DNA of 27,119 nt from Bacillota bacterium (GCA_023393115.1 JAEWMS010000060.1:1-27119), one strand, 5' to 3'; counted from the stretch's first letter, positions 1 to 8,818 are shown. A program made the numbers and translations. The notes: generated by a model not told the origin, from the letters alone.

Positions 1-5
1 GGACA

Positions 6-998
6 ATGGATTACTTGATGATTATGCAATTAATACTTAAGAATCCGGATGCAATATTACCTGACGAACTTCTATTACTTCAGAGATCCATTGGGACTAA
101 TGAAGCATTGTTATTTATTAAAAAAGCGAAAGAGCAAAAACAGCTTGAGAAGATGGGGGTACCTGGAGAAAATAAGCAAGTAACACTTGCTCAGTTTAAT
201 CAAAATATCATTCAACAATCAATTCAGAAGAAAAGTCCGGGAAAAAGTCCGAATACAAATCCAACGACAGAGCAAGTGCAAAATGTACATAGGAATCAGG
301 AGGGTACTTCAGTACCCGGATCAGGATTACCACCAACATTAAAGAATTCACTGGAAAAATTATCGGGTGTCGGCCTTTCTGATGTTGAGGTTCATAAGAA
401 TTCTGACAAACCCCAGCAATTAGGAGCCCTTGCATATACTCAGGGAAAGGACATATTCATTGCTCCTGGACAGGAAGAGCATCTTCCCCATGAGGGCTGG
501 CATGCAGTTCAGCAGAAACAGGGAAGAGTCCAGCCAACGCTACAGATGAAATCTGGCTTAGCTATTAACCAAGACCATCAGCTTGAAAAAGAAGCAGACA
601 TAATGGGAAGTAAGGCCGAGAAAGAAAGTGGAAATGGAGACTCACAAATAGAGGGAAATTCCCAGGTAGTGTCGAATTCAGCAAATAACAATATTATCCA
701 AATGGCTGCTAACAAGAAAGGACAGGGAAAACGGAAAATAAGGCTATGGGAACCGAATAGTAGAGCAGTAGCAGAAGTTGAAGCTGACGATACTCAAACT
801 TTAGAACTTTTAAAAAATAATGGTTATAAGGAAAGCTCTAAAGGTGAGAAAGGAAACTGGGTTCTAAAAGTTGGGAATAGTAATAACATAAGTGATGTCA
901 CGGTATTGCAAAAGGTTTTAGTTAGCAACGAATATCTTGACATGCCCAAGGATCTGTTACTCAGAAGTATGTTCCTTTTGGAACCTATGGTGAACTGA
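6..998 (+). CDS. DUF4157 protein with HEGWH motif (N-terminal part of a frameshifted toxin polypeptide)
   Basis: 330 residues as read. Residues ~108-185 match the DUF4157 pattern: an LPPTLKNSLEKLSG-like lead-in, then SDVEVH, an AYTQGKDIFIAPG stretch, and the metallopeptidase-like motif H162-E-G-W-H166 followed by VQQKQGRVQPT and an LEKEAD segment. DUF4157 proteins are known as candidates for loading or processing of effectors of extracellular contractile injection systems and of polymorphic toxins; that role here is inferred. The first ~100 residues are a helical lead and a Ser/Asn/Gln-rich linker. From about residue 285 a peptidoglycan_binding_1 repeat begins (LKVG, then VLQKVLVSNEYLD) but it breaks off; its second half is found in the next frame, in the following ORF. 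The start lies 5 bases from the window edge and no ribosome site can be judged, so the true start may be upstream. Confidence 0.8.
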   Translation: MDYLMIMQLILKNPDAILPDELLLLQRSIGTNEALLFIKKAKEQKQLEKMGVPGENKQVTLAQFNQNIIQQSIQKKSPGKSPNTNPTTEQVQNVHRNQEGTSVPGSGLPPTLKNSLEKLSGVGLSDVEVHKNSDKPQQLGALAYTQGKDIFIAPGQEEHLPHEGWHAVQQKQGRVQPTLQMKSGLAINQDHQLEKEADIMGSKAEKESGNGDSQIEGNSQVVSNSANNNIIQMAANKKGQGKRKIRLWEPNSRAVAEVEADDTQTLELLKNNGYKESSKGEKGNWVLKVGNSNNISDVTVLQKVLVSNEYLDMPKDLLLRSMFLLEPMVN

Positions 999-1012
999 CA
1001 AAGCAGGCAGTA

Positions 1013-2239
1013 ATGAAATTCCAAAACAAAATGGGGATGAAACCCGATGGAATAGTTGGTCCTGGGACCTGGAAAGCTATGCAGTTACCATGGAGTAAAG
1101 AAACTAACGAACCCCATAGGGAAGATCATCAATACCTGATTATATTAAATAACAAAAATATACACAATGACGTAAAGAAAGCAGGGGATAATAAAACTCC
1201 TTCAAACGGAGAAGTTGATTATTTAGCTAACATAAAAAGTAATTTGTACATACTTGGATATAAGAATGTTTACACCGATTATAAAGCTGCTCGAAATCAA
1301 TTTTTAAAGGACTACTTTGATAATGGTCACTCCTTGCACGCTGACTTTATCAGAATGGGTGAAGGGGAACATAATAGTACTGTTCTTGAATGGACTAATA
1401 AGGCTTTAGCTCATAAAATTACCCGTAATGCTAAGAATGCGCAGGGGTTGGAGAATAAAAGGGATATAAATTATTTTATAGATGGCTTTATAGAACACTT
1501 TACAGATAAAGTTGATGCTGCTAAAAAGTATTATTCAGAATTATTCACTAATCCGATAGAAAAAGTTATTGAAGTTTATACTGACCCACGAACATATGCT
1601 GGAATAAATCCAGGGATAGATACATTAGTACAATTATACGATCTTGGAATAATTGCATACGGTGACTATAAGATACTGACCTCTGGAGATAAACAAGCGA
1701 TGTTAAAAAGAGCTGGGGATGCAACGGGACAATTATGTGAAGTCATTGTACTTAGTGTAGTACTTAGAAAGTTTGGTAATATAAAGGGAACGAAAAAAAA
1801 TGGATCGTTAAATGGCGTAAAGGGTGGCATTAAGACTCTATCGGAGATAGCAAAAAGCAGACAAGGCTCAGGAAAATATCCTGGCATAGATAATTATAAA
1901 GATATTACTTTACGAAAAGGAACAGTCATTTACCGAGGTGAACCTAATGGAACGGAATTCTTTACTACAAAATCAGCTATAGAAAGATCGGGTAGAGATG
2001 CAACAGCGATTTTTGAAGGATTACAAGTTGAGAAAAATCAGATACATGGGTATAGAAGAAATATGCAAGGATATATGGTTAATGAGGATGTTAAAGCAGC
2101 TTTTGGTATTACAAAAGCAAATCCGCAATTTGGAAAAGGTGGATTACCACAAATATTTGTACCTAACGTTCAAGAATTAATTAATAAGCGTATTCTTGTA
2201 CCTTTCGATAATATACCATTAGTTAATAGGGGAGATTGA
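1013..2239 (+). CDS. Continuation of the DUF4157 polypeptide: end of peptidoglycan-binding domain plus toxin-like C-terminal domain
   Basis: 408 residues from the ATG at 1013, but this ATG has no ribosome site and the frame is open upstream: codons from about 962 read PFGTYGELTKQAVMKF, the missing second half of the peptidoglycan_binding_1 repeat (PDGIVGPGTW follows). The coding sequence therefore most likely continues the preceding ORF across a frame change of -1 near 950-970. Residues ~20-270 are an unrecognised, mostly polar region with one hydrophobic stretch (CEVIVLSVVL). The last ~130 residues (YRGEPNGTEFFTT, then IFEGLQVEKN, GYMVNEDVKAAFG, ANPQFGKGGLPQIFVPN) resemble C-terminal toxin modules found on RHS and wall-associated polymorphic toxins. 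The YRG and FFTT pieces recall an ADP-ribosyltransferase fold, but that is tentative. The next gene starts beside the stop codon, as toxin/immunity pairs usually do. Confidence 0.7.
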   Translation: MKFQNKMGMKPDGIVGPGTWKAMQLPWSKETNEPHREDHQYLIILNNKNIHNDVKKAGDNKTPSNGEVDYLANIKSNLYILGYKNVYTDYKAARNQFLKDYFDNGHSLHADFIRMGEGEHNSTVLEWTNKALAHKITRNAKNAQGLENKRDINYFIDGFIEHFTDKVDAAKKYYSELFTNPIEKVIEVYTDPRTYAGINPGIDTLVQLYDLGIIAYGDYKILTSGDKQAMLKRAGDATGQLCEVIVLSVVLRKFGNIKGTKKNGSLNGVKGGIKTLSEIAKSRQGSGKYPGIDNYKDITLRKGTVIYRGEPNGTEFFTTKSAIERSGRDATAIFEGLQVEKNQIHGYRRNMQGYMVNEDVKAAFGITKANPQFGKGGLPQIFVPNVQELINKRILVPFDNIPLVNRGD

Positions 2240-2241
2240 AT

Positions 2242-2628
2242 ATGATAGATATAAAAAATGGCGTTATCAAAATTAACGATCAATTAGAAATTGGTCCTAA
2301 ATATACATTTGATCAATTTAAACAGACAAAATTCTATAAGGGACAAGATGGTATAAGAATGATTTATTTAGATGAGTCACAATGTATTATGGGAAATAAG
2401 TATATAGTAAGTCTTTTTTTTAGAGACACTGTTATTTATATGGTTTCATTAATTGGTTGCGACAAAGAGGTGTCAGAGCTAGATGAACCTCAGAGAAAAA
2501 GATTTCATGATGAGATACTGAAACATAAAGGTATTAATATAGGAAAACAATATAATTGGGGGAAGATAACTTCGGAATATGATGCCCGGAGTAATATAAG
2601 TAGTATTAATATATGTTTTATAAAGTAA
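2242..2628 (+). CDS. Probable immunity protein to the upstream toxin domain
   Basis: 128 residues from ATG 2242, chosen because GGGGAG (2229-2234) sits 7 bases before it; the in-frame TTG at 2236 would leave almost no spacing. The protein is soluble, with no signal peptide or membrane segment, and ends in a WGKITSEYDARSNISSI-like segment. I know no named family with certainty. Its small size, cytosolic nature and position two bases after the toxin stop codon are what immunity genes of polymorphic toxins show; function is inferred from context alone. If the toxin reading frame is truly broken, this gene may be retained as an orphan protection gene. Confidence 0.6.
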   Translation: MIDIKNGVIKINDQLEIGPKYTFDQFKQTKFYKGQDGIRMIYLDESQCIMGNKYIVSLFFRDTVIYMVSLIGCDKEVSELDEPQRKRFHDEILKHKGINIGKQYNWGKITSEYDARSNISSINICFIK

Positions 2629-2682
2629 TATTCATTTATGGTTATATTTTAGGGCGACCTGATGATGGTATATGTGGTATAA

Positions 2683-2832
2683 CGTTATTTGCTTTGGTTA
2701 TGGGGATTTCCTGTTTCTTCAACATATATCGCAGAAGGCGGAGTGAAATTAATTTATCCAGGTGGAGATGCATGGCTATTATTTGATTATTATGATGAAA
2801 ATAAAAATAACCATTTTTTACTCTTAAGATGA
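2683..2832 (+). pseudogene. Decayed ORF fragment downstream of the immunity gene
   Basis: Between two stop codons the frame reads about 49 codons and contains a protein-like string (WGFPVSSTYIAEGGVKLIYP, then GGDAWLLFDYYDENKNN) without a start codon or ribosome site. The composition is unlike random AT-rich spacer. It may be the 3' remnant of a second immunity or accessory gene, as toxin loci often keep such leftovers. The family is not recognised. Confidence 0.3.
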
Positions 2833-2859
2833 TCGCATAGTCCCCACCCATTCAACTGA

Positions 2860-2887
2860 TTACAAATCTGTCATTTTATGATAAAAT
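2860..2887 (+). promoter_or_regulatory. Candidate promoter for the DUF2339-DUF3999-two-component run
   Basis: TTACAA (2860-2865) and TAAAAT (2882-2887) are separated by 16 bases, a plausible sigma-A type promoter, placing the transcript start about 25 bases before the first gene. Both hexamers depart from consensus. Confidence 0.4.
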
Positions 2888-2920
2888 TTGGTATGAATAG
2901 ATCAGATGGGGGGCGTGTTC

Positions 2921-5458
2921 GTGATAGGTGTCGACAACCTTAAAAGCATAGTTGCCAGACAGAAAGAGATTGTTTCAGAACTTGAGAAAGAAATTTCGAA
3001 TTTTGAGTCTACAGATCTGCTGTCCGAAAATAAAAAATTAAATTCAGAGCTTACCCGATACAAAGAACTATTAGTCAGAGAAAAATCAGATAATCAAAGG
3101 CTTATCGAGGAAAATAAAAATCTTAGAAATGCTGTCTATGAACAGCTTTATAATGAAAAAATCCAGATACTTAACTCTACGAAGAAAAAACTTGATATTT
3201 ATTATAAAGCCAACGTTGATGGAGAAATAAACAGATTAACAGACTTCGAGATAACGACAAAAAAAAGAATAGATGAAATGACTCGCTTTTTACAGGCCAA
3301 CAGGGTTAATCTTCAGGACGAAATTTTTCATCAAATAAATGAGCTGAGAAAATTGCTAGATCAAAAAGTTATGCTGGCAAGGGAAGAGATATTAAGAAAT
3401 TCGAAAGCATTATCTGAAAACAGGGATGCTCAATTCGAAAAACTACGGCAGGAAAAGTTAACTGAAGAGGAAATCAGGGGTAGAGTAAAGCAAAACAACC
3501 TGGAGGCCTTTATTGGACAAAATGTTATAAATAAGCTTGGAATACTTATTCTGATAATTGGTATCATTGCTGCATCACAGTTTACATACTTCAGATTACC
3601 TGATATTCTGAAAAGCATTTTCACCTTTACAATTGGCCTGGTAATGCTGGTTGCCGGTGAATTTTTCAATCGTAAAAAAACAAATATTTTTTCAATTGGG
3701 CTTACAAGCGGAGGTATTGCAATCCTATATGTGGGATTGGGTATAAGTTACTTTATGTTTGATCTCGTTGGAATGTATTCTGCTTTAGGTTTGTGTATTC
3801 TGGTAACCGCTAGTGCCTTTGTCCTGTCTCAAAGATACAACTCTCAAACCATCGCTGCGTTTGCAATCATCGGTGGATACCTGCCCATGTTTTCCATAGA
3901 TGGTAGCAGGTCAATTGTATATAGTGCCATGGTGTATTTCATTGTACTCAATCTTTTAGCGCTGCTGATTTCTGTAAGCAAAAGATGGATAGTCACAGCA
4001 TATATAGGTTTTTGGCTTAATGTAGCCGGTTCAATTTATATTTTGTCAGTAATGTTTGGCGGACGGTCAAGCAGTACTGCCTTTTCAATAGATGATATAT
4101 TATCAATCTTTTATATTGTTTTTGCTTTTATAATATACACAATGATTCCAGTAGTGGGGGCAATCAGGAAAAAAGTTGGTTTCAGAAACTCAGAAATTGT
4201 CCTTTTGGGATTTAATACAGTTATCAGTAGTATACTATTGTATTCGGTTTTTTATATCACGGGACTCAAAGATTATACAGGCATTTTAGCAGTTGCTTTT
4301 GCAGTCATATATATCGCAATTGGGAAATTCACAGAATCCTTTATGAAAAATGAGCGAAGAGCAAGGGCCCTGTTCTATATAACCGGACTAACTTTTGTTG
4401 CATTGATAATACCCTTCCAATTTGATATGGTATGGTTTTCCTTGGGTTGGCTGATTGAAGGAATTGCACTGCTTACATACGGCATTATCAAGAATGTAAA
4501 AGGTTTCAGGAGAGCAGGAACGATTATTTCCTTCCTGTGTCTTGCAGCTTTTCTGCTATTTGATATACCAGACTATGACAGTTCATTGTTTAACCCCAAA
4601 TACTTATCTTTGACAACAGGAAGTATTGTTATTTTAGGTGCATTAGTTTATAAAAAGAATCTGCTATCCACATCGGCTAAAGCCCACAAATATGCTACTA
4701 TAATTAACTTTTGGTTATTATCCTTATATTTAACAGGTAGTGAACTGAAAGATGTGTTGTCAGAATCACTAGCTGAAAGCAGCTTTAGTCTGGAATACAT
4801 AATATATGCTACTATGATTTTAGTCACTTTCGTAATCGGGTATATCATACCCAAATTTAGTTTTATCAGGGATAAGGTAATTGAAGTAATGTCTTCAGTT
4901 CTATATGCTTTGGGAATTATCTCATTATTTATGTTAAACTTCTCTTCTCCCGTTAAAGGTTCTCTAAACGAAGTCAGTTTGGAAATAAGTATACTGGGAA
5001 CAGTTGAAATAGCAGTAATAGTCCTATTATCAGTATTAATAGTGCGTGACTTTTTACTTAATCTTGTAATCAGACGTAAAATGGGAATTGAGCTATATCC
5101 TCTTATCATTTCCTTATATCTGGTTATCTCATTGACTCAAAACCTAATTACCCAGTACAATCTGGCTTACAATAATGCATTGCTAAGTATTGTGTATTTA
5201 GTGGCCGCACTTTCCTGGATTATTTTTGGGTTTATAAAGAGATATGCATTTATAAGGCGATTTGGTCTTGGGTTCTGTATAGCGGCAGTTGCAAAATTAT
5301 TCATTATTGACCTGTCCTTCCTTTCACAGGGCTATAAAATTGTCTCATACTTTATTTTTGGCGTGACTCTGATTGCCATTTCCTTTGTCTATCAATACTT
5401 TAGTAAAAAAATAAATATTGTTGGTGAGGTAATGCCCGATGATAAGAAGAATAATTAG
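2921..5458 (+). CDS. DUF2339 multi-spanning membrane protein with N-terminal coiled coil
   Basis: 845 residues from the GTG at 2921. I prefer this start because the G-run GGGGGG (2908-2913) lies 7 bases upstream; the ATG at 2906 overlaps that G-run and has no site of its own. The first ~200 residues are strongly heptad-like and charged (KEIVSELEKEISNFE, LVREKSDNQRLIEENKNLR), i.e. a long cytoplasmic coiled coil. The rest consists of many hydrophobic helices with short loops, the layout of DUF2339 proteins, whose function is unknown. The 3' end overlaps the next gene by 20 bases, so the two are translationally coupled. DUF2339 and DUF3999 genes are known neighbours in other bacteria, which supports a joint envelope role. 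Confidence 0.85.
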   Translation: MIGVDNLKSIVARQKEIVSELEKEISNFESTDLLSENKKLNSELTRYKELLVREKSDNQRLIEENKNLRNAVYEQLYNEKIQILNSTKKKLDIYYKANVDGEINRLTDFEITTKKRIDEMTRFLQANRVNLQDEIFHQINELRKLLDQKVMLAREEILRNSKALSENRDAQFEKLRQEKLTEEEIRGRVKQNNLEAFIGQNVINKLGILILIIGIIAASQFTYFRLPDILKSIFTFTIGLVMLVAGEFFNRKKTNIFSIGLTSGGIAILYVGLGISYFMFDLVGMYSALGLCILVTASAFVLSQRYNSQTIAAFAIIGGYLPMFSIDGSRSIVYSAMVYFIVLNLLALLISVSKRWIVTAYIGFWLNVAGSIYILSVMFGGRSSSTAFSIDDILSIFYIVFAFIIYTMIPVVGAIRKKVGFRNSEIVLLGFNTVISSILLYSVFYITGLKDYTGILAVAFAVIYIAIGKFTESFMKNERRARALFYITGLTFVALIIPFQFDMVWFSLGWLIEGIALLTYGIIKNVKGFRRAGTIISFLCLAAFLLFDIPDYDSSLFNPKYLSLTTGSIVILGALVYKKNLLSTSAKAHKYATIINFWLLSLYLTGSELKDVLSESLAESSFSLEYIIYATMILVTFVIGYIIPKFSFIRDKVIEVMSSVLYALGIISLFMLNFSSPVKGSLNEVSLEISILGTVEIAVIVLLSVLIVRDFLLNLVIRRKMGIELYPLIISLYLVISLTQNLITQYNLAYNNALLSIVYLVAALSWIIFGFIKRYAFIRRFGLGFCIAAVAKLFIIDLSFLSQGYKIVSYFIFGVTLIAISFVYQYFSKKINIVGEVMPDDKKNN

Positions 5459-6662
5459 TTCAGTAATATTAGTTATATTATTTGCATTTAGTTCGATGTA
5501 CATATATGCTGCGGATGTTGATTTTACTTACAGTGCCGAGATTGCAAATCATGGAGAAAACCAGTACAAGGCAGTCAGACTTACACCTGAAATATATAAC
5601 AATATATCTGAAAATATGGCAGATATTATGCTTTACGATAATAAAAATGAGCCGGTTCCATATTTTATCAACAACTTCACCGAAAGTAAGGAAAGTGCCC
5701 ACAAAAGCTATGAAATGAAACTGGTTAATTCCTTTGTTAAGGATGATTGGTTCTATTATGATTATGCTCTTAAAAAAGCAGTAACCGAAGATGTTATGGC
5801 AACTTCAATTGAACTAACCAGCGATAGTACCAGCTTTGCTAAAAAGCTTGAACTATTGGGAGGTTATGATAATCTTCACTGGGAACTGGTTCAGGAAGAC
5901 ACAATATATAATGTTGATGGCAACAGCAAAATGGTAATCAGTTTTGACGATAGTAAAAAATATTCATACTATCGCTTTAAGTTGCTGAATAATTTGGAGA
6001 AAGTATCATTTTCAGATGTCACACTAAATTATGACAAGACACTAAAAAACGAGGAATACTTTAATGAAACTCTTTCTCCGGAATACTTCACTGAGGAGAG
6101 GGACAATAAAACTGTTATTACACTCAAAAACATGAAGAACCTTAAACTCAATAAAATCACGCTTAAGACTGATAGCATTTTTAAAAGAAGTGTAAACTTC
6201 AGCGGCAGTATGTCTAAAGTGCTTTACAATCTGGAATTTAAGAATATAAAGTATCAGGAGCTTACTCTGCCTCTTAATTCTTATATAAATGTAAAAGAGG
6301 AAGCTGAAGTCATAATCGAAAATCACGATGATAAGCCAATATACATAATAGGTGTTGAAGTTGAATATTTTGCAGATGAACTTGTATTTAAAGATCCTGA
6401 GACAGACAGCGTTACTTTGAAATACGGAAACAATGAAATAAATGTCCCCAAAAGCTATGATATTGCTAGTTATAAAGATCGGATACTCAGTGATGGGTAT
6501 GATATCTTAAGTATTAAGAATATCAATAAGACTGCAGTCTCAAGTCCTATAGATAAGCCTCCTTTAGACTATAAGCTTATATTCAATATTGTGCTTATAA
6601 TAATTGCTATTGTCCTGGGCTTTATAATTATAAGAAAGCTAAAAAGTAAATCTGAAGAGTGA
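5439..6662 (+). CDS. DUF3999 family exported membrane-anchored protein
   Basis: 407 residues starting inside the DUF2339 gene; GGTGAGGT lies 8 bases before the ATG. A signal peptide covers residues ~1-25 (SVILVILFAFSSMYIYAA). A long extracytoplasmic region, rich in beta-type and Asn/Lys/Asp segments, follows, and a single C-terminal membrane helix (IFNIVLIIIAIVLGFIII) ends in a basic cytoplasmic tail (RKLKSKSEE). This is the DUF3999 architecture, usually coupled to DUF2339. A receptor or sensor role beside the multi-spanning partner is inferred from the two-component genes 16 bases downstream. No catalytic motif is visible. Confidence 0.75.
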   Translation: MIRRIISSVILVILFAFSSMYIYAADVDFTYSAEIANHGENQYKAVRLTPEIYNNISENMADIMLYDNKNEPVPYFINNFTESKESAHKSYEMKLVNSFVKDDWFYYDYALKKAVTEDVMATSIELTSDSTSFAKKLELLGGYDNLHWELVQEDTIYNVDGNSKMVISFDDSKKYSYYRFKLLNNLEKVSFSDVTLNYDKTLKNEEYFNETLSPEYFTEERDNKTVITLKNMKNLKLNKITLKTDSIFKRSVNFSGSMSKVLYNLEFKNIKYQELTLPLNSYINVKEEAEVIIENHDDKPIYIIGVEVEYFADELVFKDPETDSVTLKYGNNEINVPKSYDIASYKDRILSDGYDILSIKNINKTAVSSPIDKPPLDYKLIFNIVLIIIAIVLGFIIIRKLKSKSEE

Positions 6663-6678
6663 CACAGAGGTACATAGC

Positions 6679-7380
6679 ATGAAAAATACATTCGGCATGA
6701 AAAAAATCCTGGTTGTTGATGATGAACCATCCCTTAGGGATCTGGTAGAGTTGGTTTTGAAGAGAGAAAAATATGAAGTGGCCACAGCAGTTGACGGTAA
6801 AACAGCCTTAGAGCTCGTAGAATCCTTTAAACCTGATCTCATATTATTGGATATAATGCTGCCAGACATGAGCGGGCACGAAGTCTGTAAACTGGTAAAC
6901 AGTACCCAAAAAATCCCCACTATTATGGTTACAGCAAAGCATGAAACCATCGATAAGGTTTTGGGCCTTGAGCTGGGAGCAGATGATTATGTTACAAAGC
7001 CCTTTGAAATAATGGAACTGCTGGCCAGAATCAAAGCCTTACTACGAAGAGCTACTAAAGATGAGGAGATCGATATTATTACTCATTTGGACTTAAAAAT
7101 AGATTTTGCTAACATGACTGTATATAAAAATAAAAAAGAAATTATACTTACGGCAAAAGAGTACCAGCTTATTGAGCTTATGGCGAGGAATATGAAGAAA
7201 ACCTTCAGCAGGGATGAGCTTCTCCAGAGGGTATGGGGATATGATTACATGGGTGACAGCCGCGTTGTTGACATCTGTATTGCACGTCTGAGAAAAAAGG
7301 TTGAAGAGAATAGCAGCTGTCCTAAACATATTGTTACAGTATTCGGGTTGGGATACCGATTCGGAGGACAGAATCAATAA
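6679..7380 (+). CDS. OmpR/PhoB-type response regulator
   Basis: 233 residues. The receiver domain (~1-125) has the acidic pair D14-D15, phosphoacceptor D58 (LLDIMLPDMSG), the T of IMVTAKH and K107 in YVTKPFE. The C-terminal winged helix (~135-233) carries LTAKEYQLIELMARN, RDELLQRVWGYD and VDICIARLRKKVE, typical of the OmpR DNA-binding domain. AGAGG lies 8 bases before the ATG used; an internal ATG seven codons in (MKKILVVDDE) is the classical start but has no better ribosome site. The kinase gene follows after 37 bases, so it is the cognate partner. Being in one run with the DUF2339/DUF3999 genes, the regulator probably controls or responds to that membrane pair. Confidence 0.93.
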   Translation: MKNTFGMKKILVVDDEPSLRDLVELVLKREKYEVATAVDGKTALELVESFKPDLILLDIMLPDMSGHEVCKLVNSTQKIPTIMVTAKHETIDKVLGLELGADDYVTKPFEIMELLARIKALLRRATKDEEIDIITHLDLKIDFANMTVYKNKKEIILTAKEYQLIELMARNMKKTFSRDELLQRVWGYDYMGDSRVVDICIARLRKKVEENSSCPKHIVTVFGLGYRFGGQNQ

Positions 7381-7417
7381 ACAGGTAAATGTAATTAGAA
7401 GTACCTTGGAGGCTGAT

Positions 7418-8818
7418 ATGAAATTTAGTACACGGCTTGTTCTGTATTATTCATTAACATCTGTAGTGGTGCTGCTTATAGTAGGATTATTTGTTCTTAA
7501 AAGTATAGAATCCTACTGGATAGATAAGGTGGATCAACAGCTTGTTGAGCAGAACGATACTGTTCAGGATTATATTAAGCAGGTTTTTCTTTTTGAAAAA
7601 ATCAGTACAAATGAATTAAATGAGCAAAATGCGAAAATTGTTGCTGCTAATTTAAGCTCGGGAATAGGTCAGCTCCTTATATATAACAATGATTTGCAGC
7701 TGTTAAGCGGATTGGTCGATGTTTTTGAACATCCGGATTTCAATATGAGTGAATTTCAAAATGAGGTGCTTTTACCTGCCCAAAAGAGCGAGACGGTTAC
7801 ATACATTCAAAACAACATATATTACTTTTCAGCTCCTGTTGATATGAATGGTAAAACCATAGGTATTGTTGTAATTAACTATAAGCTAGACTTGTTAAAT
7901 TTGATACTGAAAAAGGTAGTGCTATTCCTATGTATAGGTGCTTCTGTTTTTTGTTTGATTATAATTGTTCTAAGTATTTTTATATCACGTAAACTTGTTA
8001 TACCTATTAAGAAACTTGTTGCTACAACTGAGAAATATGCCAAGAGGGATTTCGAAATTGTAAGCATTGATCGTCATGATGAACTGGGTCAGTTAAGTAA
8101 GAGCATTAATGATATGGGATTGCAGCTCCAAGATCACATTAACCGGCAAAAGCAGTTTGTTTCCAACGTGTCACACGAACTGCGTACACCTCTGGCGGCA
8201 ATAAAGGGTTATTCTGAGTATTTAGCAGATGAGGTAATGGGAGACCCCAGCCTGGACAAAGTTGTGTTTCATTTAAATAATGAAACATCCAGACTGACAA
8301 ATATGGTAAATGATCTTTTGCAAATGTCACGGATGGATTCATTCAAAGAACAGTTTAATTTCGAAAAGGTTAACCTTTCATTACTAATAGATGAACGTGT
8401 CGAAAAAATGAAAGAAAGAGCTTCCAGTCACGATATTCAGCTTATAGCAAATATTTATCCCAATATTTTTATTGTCGCAGACAAGGATAAAATTATACAG
8501 GTAATCGTTAATTTGTTGGATAATGCCATAAAGTACTCAGATGAAAACACCTCAGTCCAAATCAGTCTTACTGCAAATGATACGCATGCAATTGTTACAG
8601 TTACCGATGAGGGTATAGGAATTCCTGAAGATGACCTTGCAAAAGTGTTCGACCGTTTTTATAGAGCTTCAAATGTCAAAGGCATATCAGGAACTGGTCT
8701 TGGACTTGCAATATCACATGAAATCGTTGAAAAGCACAACGGTCAGATTTCAGTGGATAATGCCGATAAAGGAGGGACAGAGGTGACACTGATACTGCCC
8801 TTAATGATACAAGGCTAG
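7418..8818 (+). CDS. Two-component sensor histidine kinase
   Basis: 466 residues; start chosen at ATG 7418 because GGAGG (7408-7412) precedes it by 5 bases. The reading frame is open further upstream into the regulator gene, but without a site. Order of parts: membrane helix ~8-30 (LVLYYSLTSVVVLLIVGLFV), extracytoplasmic sensor ~31-160, second helix ~165-190, HAMP linker (IPIKKLVATTEKYAKRDF), HisKA with phosphorylated H253 (FVSNVSHELRTPL), and an HATPase domain with N-box (VNLLDNAIKYS), G1 box (DEGIGIPEDD), F box (FDRFYRAS) and G2 box (GTGLGLAIS). All catalytic motifs are intact. It is expected to phosphorylate the adjacent regulator; the signal is unknown. Confidence 0.93.
   Translation: MKFSTRLVLYYSLTSVVVLLIVGLFVLKSIESYWIDKVDQQLVEQNDTVQDYIKQVFLFEKISTNELNEQNAKIVAANLSSGIGQLLIYNNDLQLLSGLVDVFEHPDFNMSEFQNEVLLPAQKSETVTYIQNNIYYFSAPVDMNGKTIGIVVINYKLDLLNLILKKVVLFLCIGASVFCLIIIVLSIFISRKLVIPIKKLVATTEKYAKRDFEIVSIDRHDELGQLSKSINDMGLQLQDHINRQKQFVSNVSHELRTPLAAIKGYSEYLADEVMGDPSLDKVVFHLNNETSRLTNMVNDLLQMSRMDSFKEQFNFEKVNLSLLIDERVEKMKERASSHDIQLIANIYPNIFIVADKDKIIQVIVNLLDNAIKYSDENTSVQISLTANDTHAIVTVTDEGIGIPEDDLAKVFDRFYRASNVKGISGTGLGLAISHEIVEKHNGQISVDNADKGGTEVTLILPLMIQG

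Noticed and set aside
945..968. Programmed -1 frameshifting in the DUF4157 gene
   Set aside because: No X-XXY-YYZ heptamer, internal ribosome-like stimulator or clear stem follows; a lost base is simpler.
4648..5109. 153-codon minus-strand frame inside the DUF2339 gene
   Set aside because: Antisense shadow of hydrophobic codons without a ribosome site; the plus strand frame has clear domain structure.
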